A DNA stretch of 64,000 bases from Siphonodentalium dalli (GCA_032622095.1 CP136068.1:113721546-113785545); one strand, 5' to 3'. Shown: positions 1-11,014, counted from the stretch's first letter. Numbers and translations: made by a program. Notes: a model not told the origin generated them from the letters alone.

Positions 1-10
1 TCAATGCCGT

Positions 11-125
11 TTTCCTAATATAATTTAACAGTATAAATGCATATGCCGAATCACAAACTCTAATTCGCGATTGATAGGTTTGTGATTCGGCTTATGCCAT
101 TAGATTGTGTAATTACATTAGGAAA
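11..125. repeat. Small nested foldback element
   Basis: Outer arms at 11-25 and 111-125 match at 14 of 15 bases when one is reverse-complemented. Inside them, 45-58 and 78-91 form a perfect 14-bp inverted pair (gccgaatcacaaac). Single-stranded DNA here would fold as two stacked hairpins. This is the shape of a MITE or foldback insertion, but I see no clear target-site duplication. There is no coding potential. Confidence 0.6.
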
Positions 126-468
126 CCGAGATTATTCCTTAAATAAACTTTATCTGTTATGTAAATATTATGTTTGTTTTGTGTGTGTTATGTATATACT
201 TGTATAATTTTTAAGGCATTGTTGCAACTTAAATGTTTACTATGCATGAAAACAATTCAATTCAAAAATAATTATGTGAGTGTGAAAGGAGACCATTTGA
301 CTGAATCGATTAATAATATCATAACGCGTCTCGATGCTTGCCATTTGAATTTATCAAATCTGGCGGCAAATGAATGTTATTGTGATAGAGTGACCATCGA
401 CCAAACAGAAAAAAATCAGGTTAGAATTTTGTGTGAACCTATTGTTGAATATTATACATGTATATCAA
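126..468. other. AT-rich spacer, nothing recognised
   Basis: A 104-codon open frame (174-488, plus) crosses this stretch. It has no recognisable domain and runs into the tandem repeat that follows, so I treat it as chance. No RNA gene or TIR was seen. Confidence 0.4.
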
Positions 469-594
469 GTGACTTTCTCGCATTCTGATTGGCTGCACAC
501 TGCTATACTATTTTACGATATTATATCTCACGTGACTTTCTCGCATTCTGATTGGCTGCACACTTCTATACTATTTTACGATAGTACCCCAGTA
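469..594. repeat. 63-bp tandem duplication (two copies)
   Basis: The block starting gtgactttctcgcattctga occurs at 469 and again at 532, a period of 63 bp, with only a few differences. It directly abuts dispersed repeat R1a, so it may be part of that element's 5' end. Non-coding. Confidence 0.75.
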
Positions 595-965
595 ACATTC
601 CTACATGCCTACTATTCTTTTTCTATTTATAGCAACAAACTGATTTCGTGAAATCGGGTTGCCGTCTGAAGATACGGCCAATCTTAAACTAATACATTGT
701 ACGATACTTGTTGCAATATCAGTATATCATTAGATTTATTGGTGAATTGTAATGATCTTACAACTGTCCGATCATAGCTAGCCAATGTATTTAACAGTTT
801 GTCCGTTTAGTTGGCAGCGGCAAGTCCTAATTTTGTAATGCCAGTGGACGTCATTTAAAATTTCCTTTTCCGTTTTATTCGAAGTTTAGCAAGTTAACTT
901 CTAATATTTCGCCAAAATGTGTTTGCTAATAACGTATTTAGCGAAATAAATGCATGATCCATGAA
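582..965 (+). repeat. Dispersed repeat R1a, copy 1
   Basis: Starts tagtaccccagtaacattcc and ends near gaaataaatgcatgatcc. The same roughly 370-bp sequence returns at 1287-1646 with scattered substitutions and small indels (about 85% similar by eye). It is followed by the hairpin-bearing R1b block, so the order is a-b-a. No coding frame. Likely part of a non-autonomous mobile element. Confidence 0.7.
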
Positions 966-1009
966 GAGATGCTGTTAGATGTAACTAATAAACTAGTTAT
1001 TCTCCCCTT

Positions 1010-1286
1010 CCATCGTCAAAAGATTGCCGTAAATTGTAAATCTGAGACCGATTTCCAAAATTCACGGTAAATAAAAATGTGACAAAATCAGATACAGTAA
1101 TTGTCTGAGAACTGGCACCAATGTTCGATTTAATATGATAAATAATGAATCTCTTGTCGTTGACTATATGCCAAAATAGTGGTCATGGGTGAGGAATAGT
1201 TCACTCGCCTGCGGCTCGTGGACTATTCCTCCTCTCGGACCACTATTTTGGCATAGTCAACTCCAAACCATTCATTATCTATATAA
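1010..1286 (+). repeat. Dispersed repeat R1b, copy 1, with long hairpin
   Basis: Starts ccatcgtcaaaagattgccg. It ends in a foldback at 1161-1259: the arms run inward from tgactat/atagtca and include ccaaaatagtggtc against gaccactattttgg. Inside these is a second pair, gaggaatagt against actattcctc. Copy 2 lies at 2628-2905. The hairpin is well conserved between copies even where loop bases differ. Confidence 0.75.
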
Positions 1287-1646
1287 TAGTACCCCAGTAG
1301 GATTCCTACAGGCCCACTATTCTTTTTCTATTTATAGTAACAAACTCATTTCGCGAAATCGGGTTGCCGCCTGAAGATACGGCTAATCTGAAACTATACC
1401 TTGTAACGTACGATACTTGCAATATCGGTATATCATTAGACTTATTTTGAATTGTAAAGATCTTATAATTGGTCAATCATAGCTATCCAATGTACTTATT
1501 AGTTTGTCCGTTTAGTTGACAACCGACCAGTCCTAATTTTGTAATGTCAGTAGACGTTATTTATAACTTCCTTTCCGTTTTCTAAAAGTTTGCCAAAATG
1601 TCTTTGCTAAAAACGTATTTATAGAAATAAATGCATGAATCATGTA
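1287..1646 (+). repeat. Dispersed repeat R1a, copy 2
   Basis: Second copy of the 582-965 block in the same orientation. It begins exactly where the R1b block ends. Shared landmarks are tattctttttctatttatag, gggttgccg.ctgaagatacgg and the terminal gaaataaatgcatga. It carries small deletions relative to copy 1. Confidence 0.7.
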
Positions 1647-1794
1647 CTAACTAGAATGCACTCAGAGAGATGCTAACGTGCGCAAAATTGTAATAAAAAA
1701 TAATTAAAAAAAATAATTTCACTGTATTTATTTAATTTAATTTAATTTAATGTTAGCAAAAAAAGACAATTACAATCTTCAATAATTTTATTTA

Positions 1795-1906
1795 GGGGAT
1801 AACAGTGTGGTGTTTTGTGATTTCGGAAAGGTACCTGGCGAATATACTGTGGCAAATTTAGTTCATGTACCTTTCCGAAATCACAAAACACCACACTGTT
1901 ATCCCC
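1795..1906. repeat. Perfect 40-bp inverted repeat (foldback MITE)
   Basis: Arms 1795-1834 and 1867-1906 are exact reverse complements over 40 bp (outer end ggggataacagtgtggtgtt), separated by a 32-base loop. A diverged single arm of the same family is at 2327-2374. The flanks are (tttaa)n-like AT-rich DNA. Perfect arms suggest a recent insertion or gene conversion. Confidence 0.8.
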
Positions 1907-2326
1907 ATTCTAATGCTCTTCGAACTTAAAAATGTTATTTAGACAAACAAATGGCTCGTAATTATCAACGAAATGTGCGGCCATAGAAAACACTCAGCCA
2001 ATTCACGACTTTTTATTTTAAATTTAATGCGCTAGATAAAATATAGTCCCCCAATTACCATCGCTCTTATCGTTAAACATACTGATAAACATGAAAAATT
2101 GCCACCTCAAATATAAATAAATATGCACAACAATTAGTTTCTGCATGTACCTGATGTCTTTTTCAGATGTTTACCACTTACAAATTGCGGTTTTGATTTT
2201 ACCGCGATCTTGAAGTTGAATTGAAACAATGGGAATTGTTTACTCAATGCGATGTATTTCACGCCGTGTCTGTCGCGATTTCATGTCAAGATATTTGGTC
2301 ATTTGATATCGAGACACTGACATTGG
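1907..2326. other. Spacer, nothing recognised
   Basis: AT-rich sequence without a long open frame, RNA gene or terminal inverted repeat that I can see. Confidence 0.4.
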
Positions 2327-2374
2327 TGGGGTATAACGTTGTGGTGTTTTGTATTTTCTGAAAGTACATGTATA
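2327..2374 (+). repeat. Diverged half of the 1795-1906 foldback
   Basis: The stretch ggggtataacgttgtggtgt and what follows match the left arm at 1795-1834 with several substitutions. No matching right arm is nearby, so this is a truncated or decayed copy. Confidence 0.5.
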
Positions 2375-2627
2375 CAGGGCGAATGTACTGACTGTCAATT
2401 TTCGACAAAAGCCACATCGCTGGTTTGTTTATATAGCAACGAGCTAGTAACGGAAGTCAGTGCCAATGGCGTCAACTCTATAATCTACTCCGTAACGTCG
2501 CCGGCATGTACTGCGTAAGGGTGACGTCATGGAGTGAAATCGGTAGGGTGACACCAACCTACGAATCTGACTGATCGCCATACTGTTGCGCGAGCGCACG
2601 TAATAACAATATGTATGCACCCGAGCC

Positions 2628-2905
2628 ATCGTCAAAAGAATGTCGTAAATTGTAAAATCTGAGACAAATTTCCAAAATTCACGGTATATAAAAATGTGAC
2701 AAAATCAGACACAGAAATTGTGAGAGAATTGACACAATGTTCGATATCATATCATAAATAATGAATGTCTTGTCGTTGACTATGCCAAAATAGTGGTCCT
2801 CGAGGAGGAATAGACCACTCGCCTACGGTTAGTGGACTATTCCTCCTCGGGGACCACTATTTTGACATAATCAACTCCAAGCCATTCATTATCTATATAA
2901 TAGAA
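2628..2905 (+). repeat. Dispersed repeat R1b, copy 2, with long hairpin
   Basis: Same block as 1010-1286, starting ccatcgtcaaaagaatgtcg and ending in a foldback at 2777-2882 (ccaaaatagtggtcc against ggaccactattttg). It ends at the same tatctatataatag junction. R1a does not follow here, so R1b can exist on its own. Confidence 0.75.
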
Positions 2906-3082
2906 AATGATGTGGTGTCATTCAAAAATGCCAAATTGTCGGGTGTGTGCCATAGGAAAAGTCATAATAATTTTAGTTTGCGTCATGTTACGGGTCTGCA
3001 ATATCCGAGGGGTGAAGGGCACCCCGCCTCCTGCTGTAGTACCTAGACTATACGTATATGTGTACATTTTGATTGCAAAAGT

Positions 3083-3122
3083 TCATATCCAGTCAATCGT
3101 GACCATTATTGAGCCAAAGCGT
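3083..3122 (-). pseudogene. Fragment of the 3' end of a C-type lectin exon
   Basis: On the plus strand this stretch (atatccagtc, then gagccaaag) aligns with the 3' part of the lectin exon at 3199-3387, with roughly three quarters of bases equal over about 40 positions. It covers the region that encodes the WLEDDQERLDI part of the intact exon. Here the frame is altered and no donor site follows. It looks like a partial tandem copy of the exon. It is short, so chance similarity cannot be fully excluded. Confidence 0.4.
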
Positions 3123-3198
3123 CTACGCAATGATATATTCTTCGTACTGTAGAAGACAATTATGTTTAGACTCCTAATAAGAAGAAAATAGCACTCAC

Positions 3199-3387
3199 TG
3201 AAATGATCTTTTATATCCAGTCGTTCCTGGTCATCCTCGAGCCAAATAAGGTGTGCCCCTCCGCTCTCACAGAGAGTCTTCCCGGTATCATAACCCCGCT
3301 GCATGTCTGCGAAACCATAGTAGCATGTTGTACCCAAATTGTACGAGTCTATGGCGGCAACGGCAAATGTATCAGAGCATGTCTGGA
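3199..3387 (-). CDS. C-type lectin domain exon (N-terminal half), phase 1-1
   Basis: This is a 189-bp exon. The acceptor (tgtttccgcag) lies just above 3387 and a strong donor (gtgagt) begins at 3198. Both ends are phase 1, so the exon is symmetric. The 62 full codons contain TCSD, then TCYYGF, then LCESGGAHLIWLEDDQE. This is the pattern of the first half of a C-type lectin-like domain: paired Cys, Gly-Gly-Ala-His-Leu strand, acidic eqE helix. Such domains are usually secreted or on cell surfaces, and some bind sugars. The ligand-binding second half (WND region, last two Cys) is not seen in the window, so binding cannot be judged. Splicing from 7856 would create a Val codon at the junction. 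Confidence 0.65.
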
Positions 3388-3433
3388 CTGCGGAAACAGG
3401 GCATATTATTAGCAACGTGCATATCTGTGTGTA

Positions 3434-4441
3434 GGGTAATGTGGGGCATAATGCGACGCGGGGCATAATGCGACAGACGGTCGTTATCAGGCCATATGAT
3501 TTTCCATGACTGAAGTTGAATCGCACATTTATTATTTTAGTAAGACCAATCATAGAAGTGGACATCCCAATTGGACCGACATCATTATGACTGTTTAATA
3601 TCACGTGCGAACGCCGGAGTTGGGGTACCCACATTTGGTGACCCCCTTTTTGAATGGTTTATAACTTTCGGTAGGTCTTATACATGTTAAAACGAGAACA
3701 TCTTACCACTACCACCAAAGCTACATGCGTATTTTGGTAAAGTAAGACGAGTTATATTACTAAGTTGACCAGTTCTATGTACATCAGTTATTCACATTCA
3801 CTCATATTGGGGGAGAGGCAGGTTGTCTCGTTGTGGGTCATAATGCGACACTCGGGTACAACCAGTACGAGAAAAAATATGATTAGACATATCGGAAATC
3901 AAACCTGGAAAAATAAATCTTATCGTAACCTCAGTTCAAAAGTAAAGAATTAAAAAAACATATTCGATCATTCACAAACATTAAAACATGATATAGATAA
4001 ATAATTATTGTTAACCCGACCCCGGACATTTTCCTGAAATCAAAACTTTATGGTGCTATTTCACCCGCCATATGAATAAATAAAATGTCTCGAATTGGTC
4101 TGCTGCTATGACTTTAAATAACGCTTATACACTGTTTCAATCCACAAAAGAAAAGAAACTGCAGTCCGTCTTGCATTTATTAAGTTCGGTATATGCTGAT
4201 GTTGTAATAGCAAATGTGTCGCATTGTACCCCGTATATGGGGCATAATGCGACGGATTGGGTACGTCGACGGGGAGTAATGGTGTTCAGAAATTGGTGCT
4301 TCCCAGGCAAGTGTGAGTATTAATATGTATAGTGGAAATATTTATCTAACTTTTAGTTTAATAATGTGTGCCCTTCCATCGTTTTTAGTGGCACGATGGG
4401 GTCTAATGTGCTTATGTGTCGCATTATGCCCCACATTACCC
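3434..4441. mobile_element. Non-autonomous TIR element, TA target site (pogo/Tc1-like)
   Basis: The ends are a perfect 24-bp inverted repeat, gggtaatgtggggcataatg plus cgac, flanked on both sides by TA (3432-3433 and 4442-4443). The motif ggcataatgcgac recurs inside at about 3462, 3838 and 4241, and inverted near 4216. Such sub-terminal sites are typical of transposase-binding repeats. The element is 1008 bp with no transposase frame. A TA duplication fits the Tc1/mariner/pogo group; the exact family is inference. It lies between the lectin exon and a broken copy of that exon's start. Confidence 0.75.
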
Positions 4442-4443
4442 TA

Positions 4444-4515
4444 TGTTCCGCCGATGAACACATCAGAACATGTGTGTACTGCGGAAAAGATCTTGTGTAC
4501 TGCGGAAAAGATCCT
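4444..4515 (-). pseudogene. Broken copy of the lectin exon start with duplicated acceptor
   Basis: Read on the minus strand, an acceptor cttttccgcag is followed by about 35 bases resembling the start of the 3199-3387 exon (acatgttctgat against acatgctctgat). The copy stops at the TA flank of the 3434-4441 element. A 21-bp unit holding the acceptor (aagatcttttccgcagtaca plus c) is tandemly doubled at 4474-4515. The copy has no remaining open exon and is probably a dead exon duplicate. Confidence 0.45.
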
Positions 4516-5097
4516 GCTATTAGCAATGTTAAAAGTACGGATAGCCTTGGTTGTAGGTTATAATTTACTCATAATAGTTACCATATTGTGAAAATGTTCT
4601 CAAGTATATACTAATATATAGTACAATGATAGTATGAATACAATAGTATCTACATAAACACTTGTGAGCCCAGAGTTTGTTTAAATACATCAATAAATAA
4701 TGTGCGATAAGCAAAATCCATTTGGGAGAATTATTCACGGCGACCCATTCAACACCAAAATCGCTATACAGGTATGTTGTAAACAACATGGTGGCAGTTT
4801 TAACCAAATTTCCAAAGTGGGTCTCCTCGATGTTCACTGCTTTGAGTATTACACAATCTTTACGTACTGTACTGTAACATAACATGGCTTCTGATTACGA
4901 ACACTGAGTACGACCTTGACAATAACATGTTATTTATGCGACCTTTATGATTTGTATAAGAACAAAATATGTATATATTACAAAAATATTTCTGTTTATG
5001 GCAGTTTTAACGGATGTGACTATTTAAACAGCAGTACCCTCCATACCATGTTTATATATTTTGGAATATACGAAATACTGTTCTGCAAGCACATGAG
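4516..5097. other. Spacer inside the lectin intron, nothing firm
   Basis: Holds a 106-codon minus frame and a 60-codon plus frame that end near a strong plus-strand donor-like site (cag|gtatgt at about 4771). Neither frame matches a known domain, and the upstream side lacks a convincing acceptor. Confidence 0.3.
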
Positions 5098-5346
5098 TCG
5101 TCGAAATTCACCAATTTTACCCAATTTCACCTTGAATTGTCCATTTTGAAGGTCAAGCTCAGGTCGTGGTCACGATTTGACCCGTCCAAAACACTCCCCG
5201 GACAAAAGTATCCCTATGTTTAAAAGTCCGTCGAAATCCGCCAGTTTTAACCGATTTGACTTGAAATTATCAGTTTGAAGGTCAATGTCAGGTCAGGTCG
5301 CGATTTGACCCGTCCATGACACTTCCCGGACAAAGTTATCCCTAGG
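5098..5346 (+). repeat. 130-bp tandem duplication (two copies)
   Basis: Blocks starting at about 5101 and 5231 share tcgaaat, gaaggtcaa, cgatttgacccgtcca and cccggacaaa in the same order, a period of 130 bp. Divergence is moderate. An (AT)n run follows at 5401-5420. No coding potential. Confidence 0.65.
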
Positions 5347-5400
5347 TAGCAAGTTAGAGCTCCATCGGTGGGGCCGTTTTCGAGTCTATAAAGGACACAC

Positions 5401-5420
5401 ACATATATATATATATATAT
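5401..5420. repeat. (AT)n microsatellite
   Basis: Run of alternating a and t following cacacac. Short simple repeat, probably length-polymorphic. Confidence 0.8.
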
Positions 5421-5422
5421 AA

Positions 5423-7378
5423 TTTGCGGGTACCCGTTTCAAGGGTCGAAGGTCACCCCGGGCGGACAAACTGACCCGACGCAAATCCCCCCGTTCCTTG
5501 GAACTACTAAGTACGAAATTTCGTCTCCATATCCCCAGTTTCCGAGACGGTCGATTGAGCCGTATTTATACTCGTCGTGTATATAAACGTTCTTTATCAA
5601 CGACACCTCAGATGCGAACGCTCTTTAAATGTCACGCGATTAACCCATCAATCCCCATTGCGGTGGCAGTTGAATGGTGAAGGAGTGTTCGCACGGGCTC
5701 GCGAATGGTCCGATGATACTTCACGTGGATTTTTACCCTTACACAGCAAGATTGGGCTCAAAAGGCTATAAAGGACATATATACACACAAATATACGTAG
5801 TCTCAAAATATATAGTAGATTCACTGAATTTAGCTAAAATTGATATAATATTCATTTATTTAATAACATTAACCGTTGTGTGCTATCTATAAACACATTG
5901 GAGGTATCACTTGACATGGTCAGTGGTATTACGAACGTTCACGCTGACGATTGATTGGTTATGTGCCTTCAGTTGTGTTGAAATTCTTCAAGGTTTGAAC
6001 TTATGGTTTTGAATAAAAAAATAATTAGATACACATTTCTTTGGGAAATGTTCAGCCATATGGATGCATGCAAATGAATCATAGCGCACTGTGAATCTAT
6101 CGGTTGTAAACTTTGAATGACCAGTTTCTCTCAGTCACGTTAGTCTAATAACCACGTCATTGAATGTGTTGTTGGTATACTAATGGGGAACATAAAACAT
6201 TCGCAAACACATTCTGCACTGTTGTGTTATGTTGGCGATTTGCATACTGGGTGGACAATATATAGGGGTGGCAAGCATTGACATATGCAATCAACGTCGT
6301 TTTCGATGCATCTGTCGGCGTATAGAAGTGTCGGATGCCGAACTACATACTTTGTATAATTTCGCTTCGCTTCGTATAATTACGACAATCCGCATATTAG
6401 TTGGTGATTAAACAAGTTCTTTTTAAAGAAACTATATTAAAAACACTAAAATAGTAAAAATACCCAAGTGATATTAGTGTCTGGACTCAGCTGCTCTTTT
6501 AACCGAAATGGGAAATTGGGTCGAGAATAAATTGGGCGACCGACCGGAAGTTAGAGATGAACACACACAATTCGATCGCTGTTTCCGACATTCCAACTAC
6601 ACAAAAGCAAGAGACCACATCCGTAAACTATTAAACTGTACTTGCTGCTGTAAATTTCACTTATTTAAAACGATTCTAGAACATGTATTGTCATAAAGGC
6701 AGTCCGATTCGATAGCGATTCCGAAGCGGTGTTCCCAAACTTCGCCACGGAATTTGTGGTCTCCGGCGACTCGAAAAGTAAACAGTCGCTACAAAGGTGC
6801 ATTCTATGCTCTCATGACCACTGCCATGTCATATTATTATTGGCACGAAGCTGGATAAATGCTAATACTAATGGTGGAATAGTTATGTAATACATTCTTT
6901 TATCCCCAAATAAATTAATGTACTATTTTGCTGTTAAATCGGCGATAATTTTTCGCTGATATTTGGCGTCTTGCGTTACCACTAGAAACGGAAGTGATTT
7001 CGTGCGATTTGATTGGTCGACAAAATAAAAATCCGGGTAAATTCGCCCCATGGATATTCGACTTGGTTTGCGAACTTTTTAAGGTATCACTACCCCCAGT
7101 GATGCGGGAAACGACACTTCCCTCCACTGATATATATTGTCGCTACCAAGTGTATCTAAGGGCCTTGACCAATCAAATGCACGCATTTTAGTCAAAGAGA
7201 AAGTAGTTGTAATTATATTTTATTATAGTCCGCATACTATAAAAATGGATGGAGAACACTCGTCACTTACATCCAATATGTGAGGCTAAATGTTGCAAGT
7301 TATAAAAAAGGCACTGTGCGTAGTCAGGACGTGTTTTAATCATATTGTGTCGTGTTGTTTCCGTTAAATGACCTAAAA
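5423..7378. other. Intronic spacer with small open frames only
   Basis: Open frames of about 60-72 codons (for example 6508-6696 plus) match nothing I know. The stretch at about 6285-6360 resembles 54958-55045 and 56512-56590 (gcaatcaac, gtgtc..gatgccga, tactttgtataatt), so a dispersed repeat passes through here. If the two lectin exons belong together, all of this is intron. Confidence 0.35.
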
Positions 7379-7595
7379 AATGGCCACCATTCAAAATAAA
7401 GCAGCTATTGTTCAACAAAATATTGTTTTACCAAGCTCAATTTATGTGCTAATAATCATGTTCTCTTCGAACATAATATAAGAGCTCTTATTTGAGTTTT
7501 ACATTCATAAAATTGGTTTGTGTGCCCAAATTAGATTAGGCTCTGCTGAAAATGGCGGCCATCTTAAAATTGGTGGCCATCTTGGATTTATGCGT
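7379..7595. repeat. ATGGCGGCC-motif repeat fragment
   Basis: Contains atggccaccattcaaaataa, aatggcggccatctt and ggtggccatcttggatt. These words are the hallmark of the repeats inside the 26.6-31.6 kb palindrome and are seen again near 63170-63810. Probably a decayed relative. Confidence 0.4.
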
Positions 7596-7855
7596 GGTTT
7601 GTCAAAAAAGATCGTTAAGTGGCCCACACTGATCACCCATGCCAAATTTCATGTTTGTGTCACCAAGTGAACGATTGTACACTTATCCGCCCTAAAAGAG
7701 TGTATTTTTTAAGTGAAGATAGCAAACAATTATTATGCAGTTTAATTTAAGGTAAAAAATTGCGACCCACTTTAAGTATTCATGTAGCTATACCTGGGAA
7801 TCCACGGTGAGATACAAGCACATGTCTTATACATGTACCAGCAACTGACACTCAC

Positions 7856-7940
7856 CTTCGACCAATCCAGTTAGAATCTGCATGCACATGCCGACGAGAA
7901 GAGAGAGACACATCCTGATGCTATTTGTTTTCACGGCCAT
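7856..7940 (-). CDS. Signal-peptide exon, probable exon 1 of the lectin gene
   Basis: On the minus strand an ATG in good context (aaacATGG) at 7940 opens 28 codons. The leader reads MAVKTNSIRM, then a hydrophobic core rich in Leu, Val, Met and Cys, then TGLVE. It ends at 7856 in front of a consensus donor (g|gtgagt). The last base leaves the frame in phase 1, exactly what the lectin exon at 3387 needs. The joined protein would be a secreted or surface protein with a short spacer before the first lectin Cys. The link across about 4.5 kb of intron is inference from strand, order and phase. Another unseen exon could lie between. Confidence 0.55.
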
Positions 7941-9539
7941 GTTTAATTCGATATCAGTCTATCGGTAGAATCCCGTCGAACATAGAGTTGTTGAAAGTGT
8001 TACCGCCGTCCATGCATTGTTATTCTGAAAGGACTACACTTTCAAGAATTCCCGTTCACATTCTTACTGTGAGAAATCAATTGCAGCAATGTGCTTTAAG
8101 ATTACTATCACGACTTTACCACGCAGACTATCAACAACTATGAGAATGGGTGGCCGAACTCATTCTTAAAGTTATAGATTCCCGATGTTGTAACTTTTTT
8201 TATAAAATGTGTCTGTGTCAAAACTGAACAGCACATAATTGTGAAGCACAAAGTTTTAAAGCTGCTGCCAGATTTATAATATTGTCGCCACTACGAGGTG
8301 TGTGTCTCAGATAAAACATATATCATCTACTAACTACAATATACTCACATATTCACTCATAATCAATGTTGAGAAAATTCCACCGACACATATGTGCCAT
8401 GTGTCATTTCTACACAATTTCGTTTAAGATCAAAATTAAAACATTTTCAACTCATTTGGAGTAATTTCCAAAAATATCTAAATTCTAATTTTGGCATAAA
8501 ATAAAAATCTTATATTTGTGGGGTACGTTCTAAAATATTTTCTATATTTCATTAAACCGCCCAGGATACAGATTCCACCTCACAATTCATGTCATTAAAA
8601 TGAGGAGCAATTTGTCTCCCAATAGTTTGGACCTTGGTCATCCGGACCCAGTTTCATGAAGCAAGGTCTTAACATGATCTTAAGATGGACTTAATCTATG
8701 ATCTAAGGTTGATCCTATAATGTTACTTTTCCGTTTCACGAACGCACTTCATAAAACAATCTTAAGTCCACCTTAAGTAGAAAGTTAAGTTCCCGCGCTT
8801 TTAGACTGGCTCTCGACAGTTTATTACAGCTATGCGCAGAAACTATTGGATATGTGTGCTCTATCTGCCTAGGTACATGTACATTGCCTGGTGATAGATA
8901 ATATGTCTTGTCTACGCCCAATTATGATATTGTAATGAAAGGGCGATAATCAGATTAGCCCCAGGCACAATATGCAATAAATGTGATGCAGATGTAATAC
9001 ATGTTATACATTGGATCAGAGATTCTCGTCGGTGGATCATGATAAAATACCAGGCTTGTTATGTGTTAATATCCTGCCGATATATATACTGGGTATACCT
9101 ATACGTTACTATTACCAAAATATGGTATAGCATCGACAAATTTAACACATATATGTCTTTACACCCCCTCCCAGCTAGGAGAGTGGTTTAAAACATACAT
9201 CTTACAATCAAATTATAACCTAATAATATAGAAGTGAAAGCATATTATAATAATAATAGCCGACACCAGAATTTATCAAACAGCTGATTATCAGTCATTC
9301 ACTATTATCCTAGATGTTGTGAAAATGTTCGGACCAATTGTCACAACATGATTACTGTCTACTGCACGATTGTGTGATTTGAATCGCAAATAATCTCCAA
9401 GTCTACGAAAATATAATATTTTTGTTACAGCAATTAGATATGTATAGTCCGGTCTTGGCGGTTTACATTTAGTATATATAGTGCACGCATGGACACCGGT
9501 AACACCCCGCTAATCGCACAGCCACTGGTCACGTCCCAT
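7941..9539. other. Upstream region of the lectin gene, no promoter recognised
   Basis: AT-rich. At 8651-8790 there is a loose inverted arrangement of cttaag-containing words (gtttcatgaagcaaggtctt and aatcttaagtcc), likely an old foldback. No TATA-type element can be placed with confidence, and no open frame here is recognisable. Confidence 0.3.
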
Positions 9540-9998
9540 TGTATTCTATAGTATAGGCCCCAGTGGGGTACTAGGTCTCAGTTGTAGACTATTACATATA
9601 ACACACGTAATTATCGATTATATTAAATTGTGTCCTTTGCATATATAATTATAATCTATCGTCTATACGGCATACCAATATAACACAATTCCTATTTGGT
9701 TAACATAAAGATAAATGCTTCCAAATAATACTTATGTTTCTGTTACCAGAATGTGTACGTTACCATATGGTTAACATTATGAACAGACCGACACAGGCTT
9801 GAATGACAATAAGAAGGCAAACATTGGTTTACGTAAACCTGGGTTTCAAAAAGACGAGAATACGGACCAATGCGGCCAAATAATCCCAGCTTACTCGCTC
9901 CGAAGCTAGGTAACACATCGCGATCACCGTGGTTTGGACCTGGACTAGACTATAGTTTACGCGAATCTTGGTCCAGACCAGAGACCAGAATTTGACCG
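9540..9998 (+). mobile_element. Truncated right half of TIR element T2 (copy A)
   Basis: Matches the right halves of the elements at 36352-38424 and 39678-42201 from gtactaggtctcagttgtag down to ggtccagaccagagaccaga and a decayed terminus (tttgaccg). The left half is absent. Its left boundary (attgtattctatagtata) is shared with the copy at 32068-32375, so both descend from the same truncated or rearranged subfamily. Confidence 0.65.
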
Positions 9999-10709
9999 AC
10001 AATACAATGTCTCCATATCTGGGCACAATAACACGACCGTTCTGTAGTATTTAACCAAAATCGATAATTTCAGGTCATTGTACTATACTTATGTTGACAA
10101 ACGTAAGGCCTTATGTGTAATTTTCGTTACCTTGTCACCTTGTCAGACAACCTATACAAGTATATGGATGCATATTCTGGCACCATATGATTTTCTCTTA
10201 AAAATTGCTTGCAAAATTTATCATGCCGAGGACGTATATCTTAGTCGATAACCATTTCTTTAACCATTGTCAACTTTATAATAGCCATCGTCGTGACACC
10301 AGAACAATGCGATCATTGAATTTAATGACGCACGGAAACTGAAGACATAAAGCACTCTTCAATTCTACTAACTGTAAAATAATTGTCACTTCGGAAAGAG
10401 AAGACGACGGGATAAGTATCTATCGAAAACAAAAGGCAGACGCGCAGCTGGGTATTAATTGTCTACAGCTTTCAAAGTCTTCTCGACTAGTACTTCGTGT
10501 GTCGTGCTCGCATTTGGAGAGAGTTTTAAACGTTGAAAGTTCTGGTCAGGTCAATATATTTCCACAAATTGGAAGTGTCATTTTGCCCTACCCAACGTTT
10601 CCTTTGTCTATCCCGGGTATTCAATTCAGTGAATGGTTGTCTTGGTGTTTGTTTAACTCTCAGATATATTGTTTAATGATATGTCTGCTGCGCTCGGTTC
10701 CCATATAAA
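9999..10709. other. Spacer, nothing recognised
   Basis: No repeat, exon or RNA gene recognised. A 69-codon open frame at 10499-10708 is without family. Confidence 0.35.
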
Positions 10710-10985
10710 AATGTACCCGGGTAAATCTTGGTGTTTACCTAGGTATACCCCGGTACATATAGGTTTTACCCTGGTTCCACCCAGGTCACACCCAGGTTAC
10801 ACCCAGGTAAATCAGGGATTTACATAGATTTACCCAGGTGTTTTCTATATATGTTAGGTATAAACCCCAGTTTACCCGGGTTTTTACGGATTTACACCCA
10901 GGTATTTACACCAGGTATTTACACCCAGGTATTTACACCAGGGTTTCGCCCAGGTATTTACTACAGTGTTCACCCGGATATATAC
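10710..10985. repeat. cccaggta-type minisatellite
   Basis: A degenerate array of 12-20 bp units built on acacccaggtatttac, acccgggt and ccaggtt. The same core words make up the larger array at 25280-26055. Open frames across it only reflect the repeat. Confidence 0.7.
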
Positions 10986-11014
10986 ACCTGTGGTATTTTG
11001 TTAAACTGTATAAT

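Noticed and set aside
4700-4771. Possible plus-strand first exon ending at cag|gtatgt
   Set aside because: Only 24 codons, no leader character and no partner exon; a single donor-like site is weak evidence.
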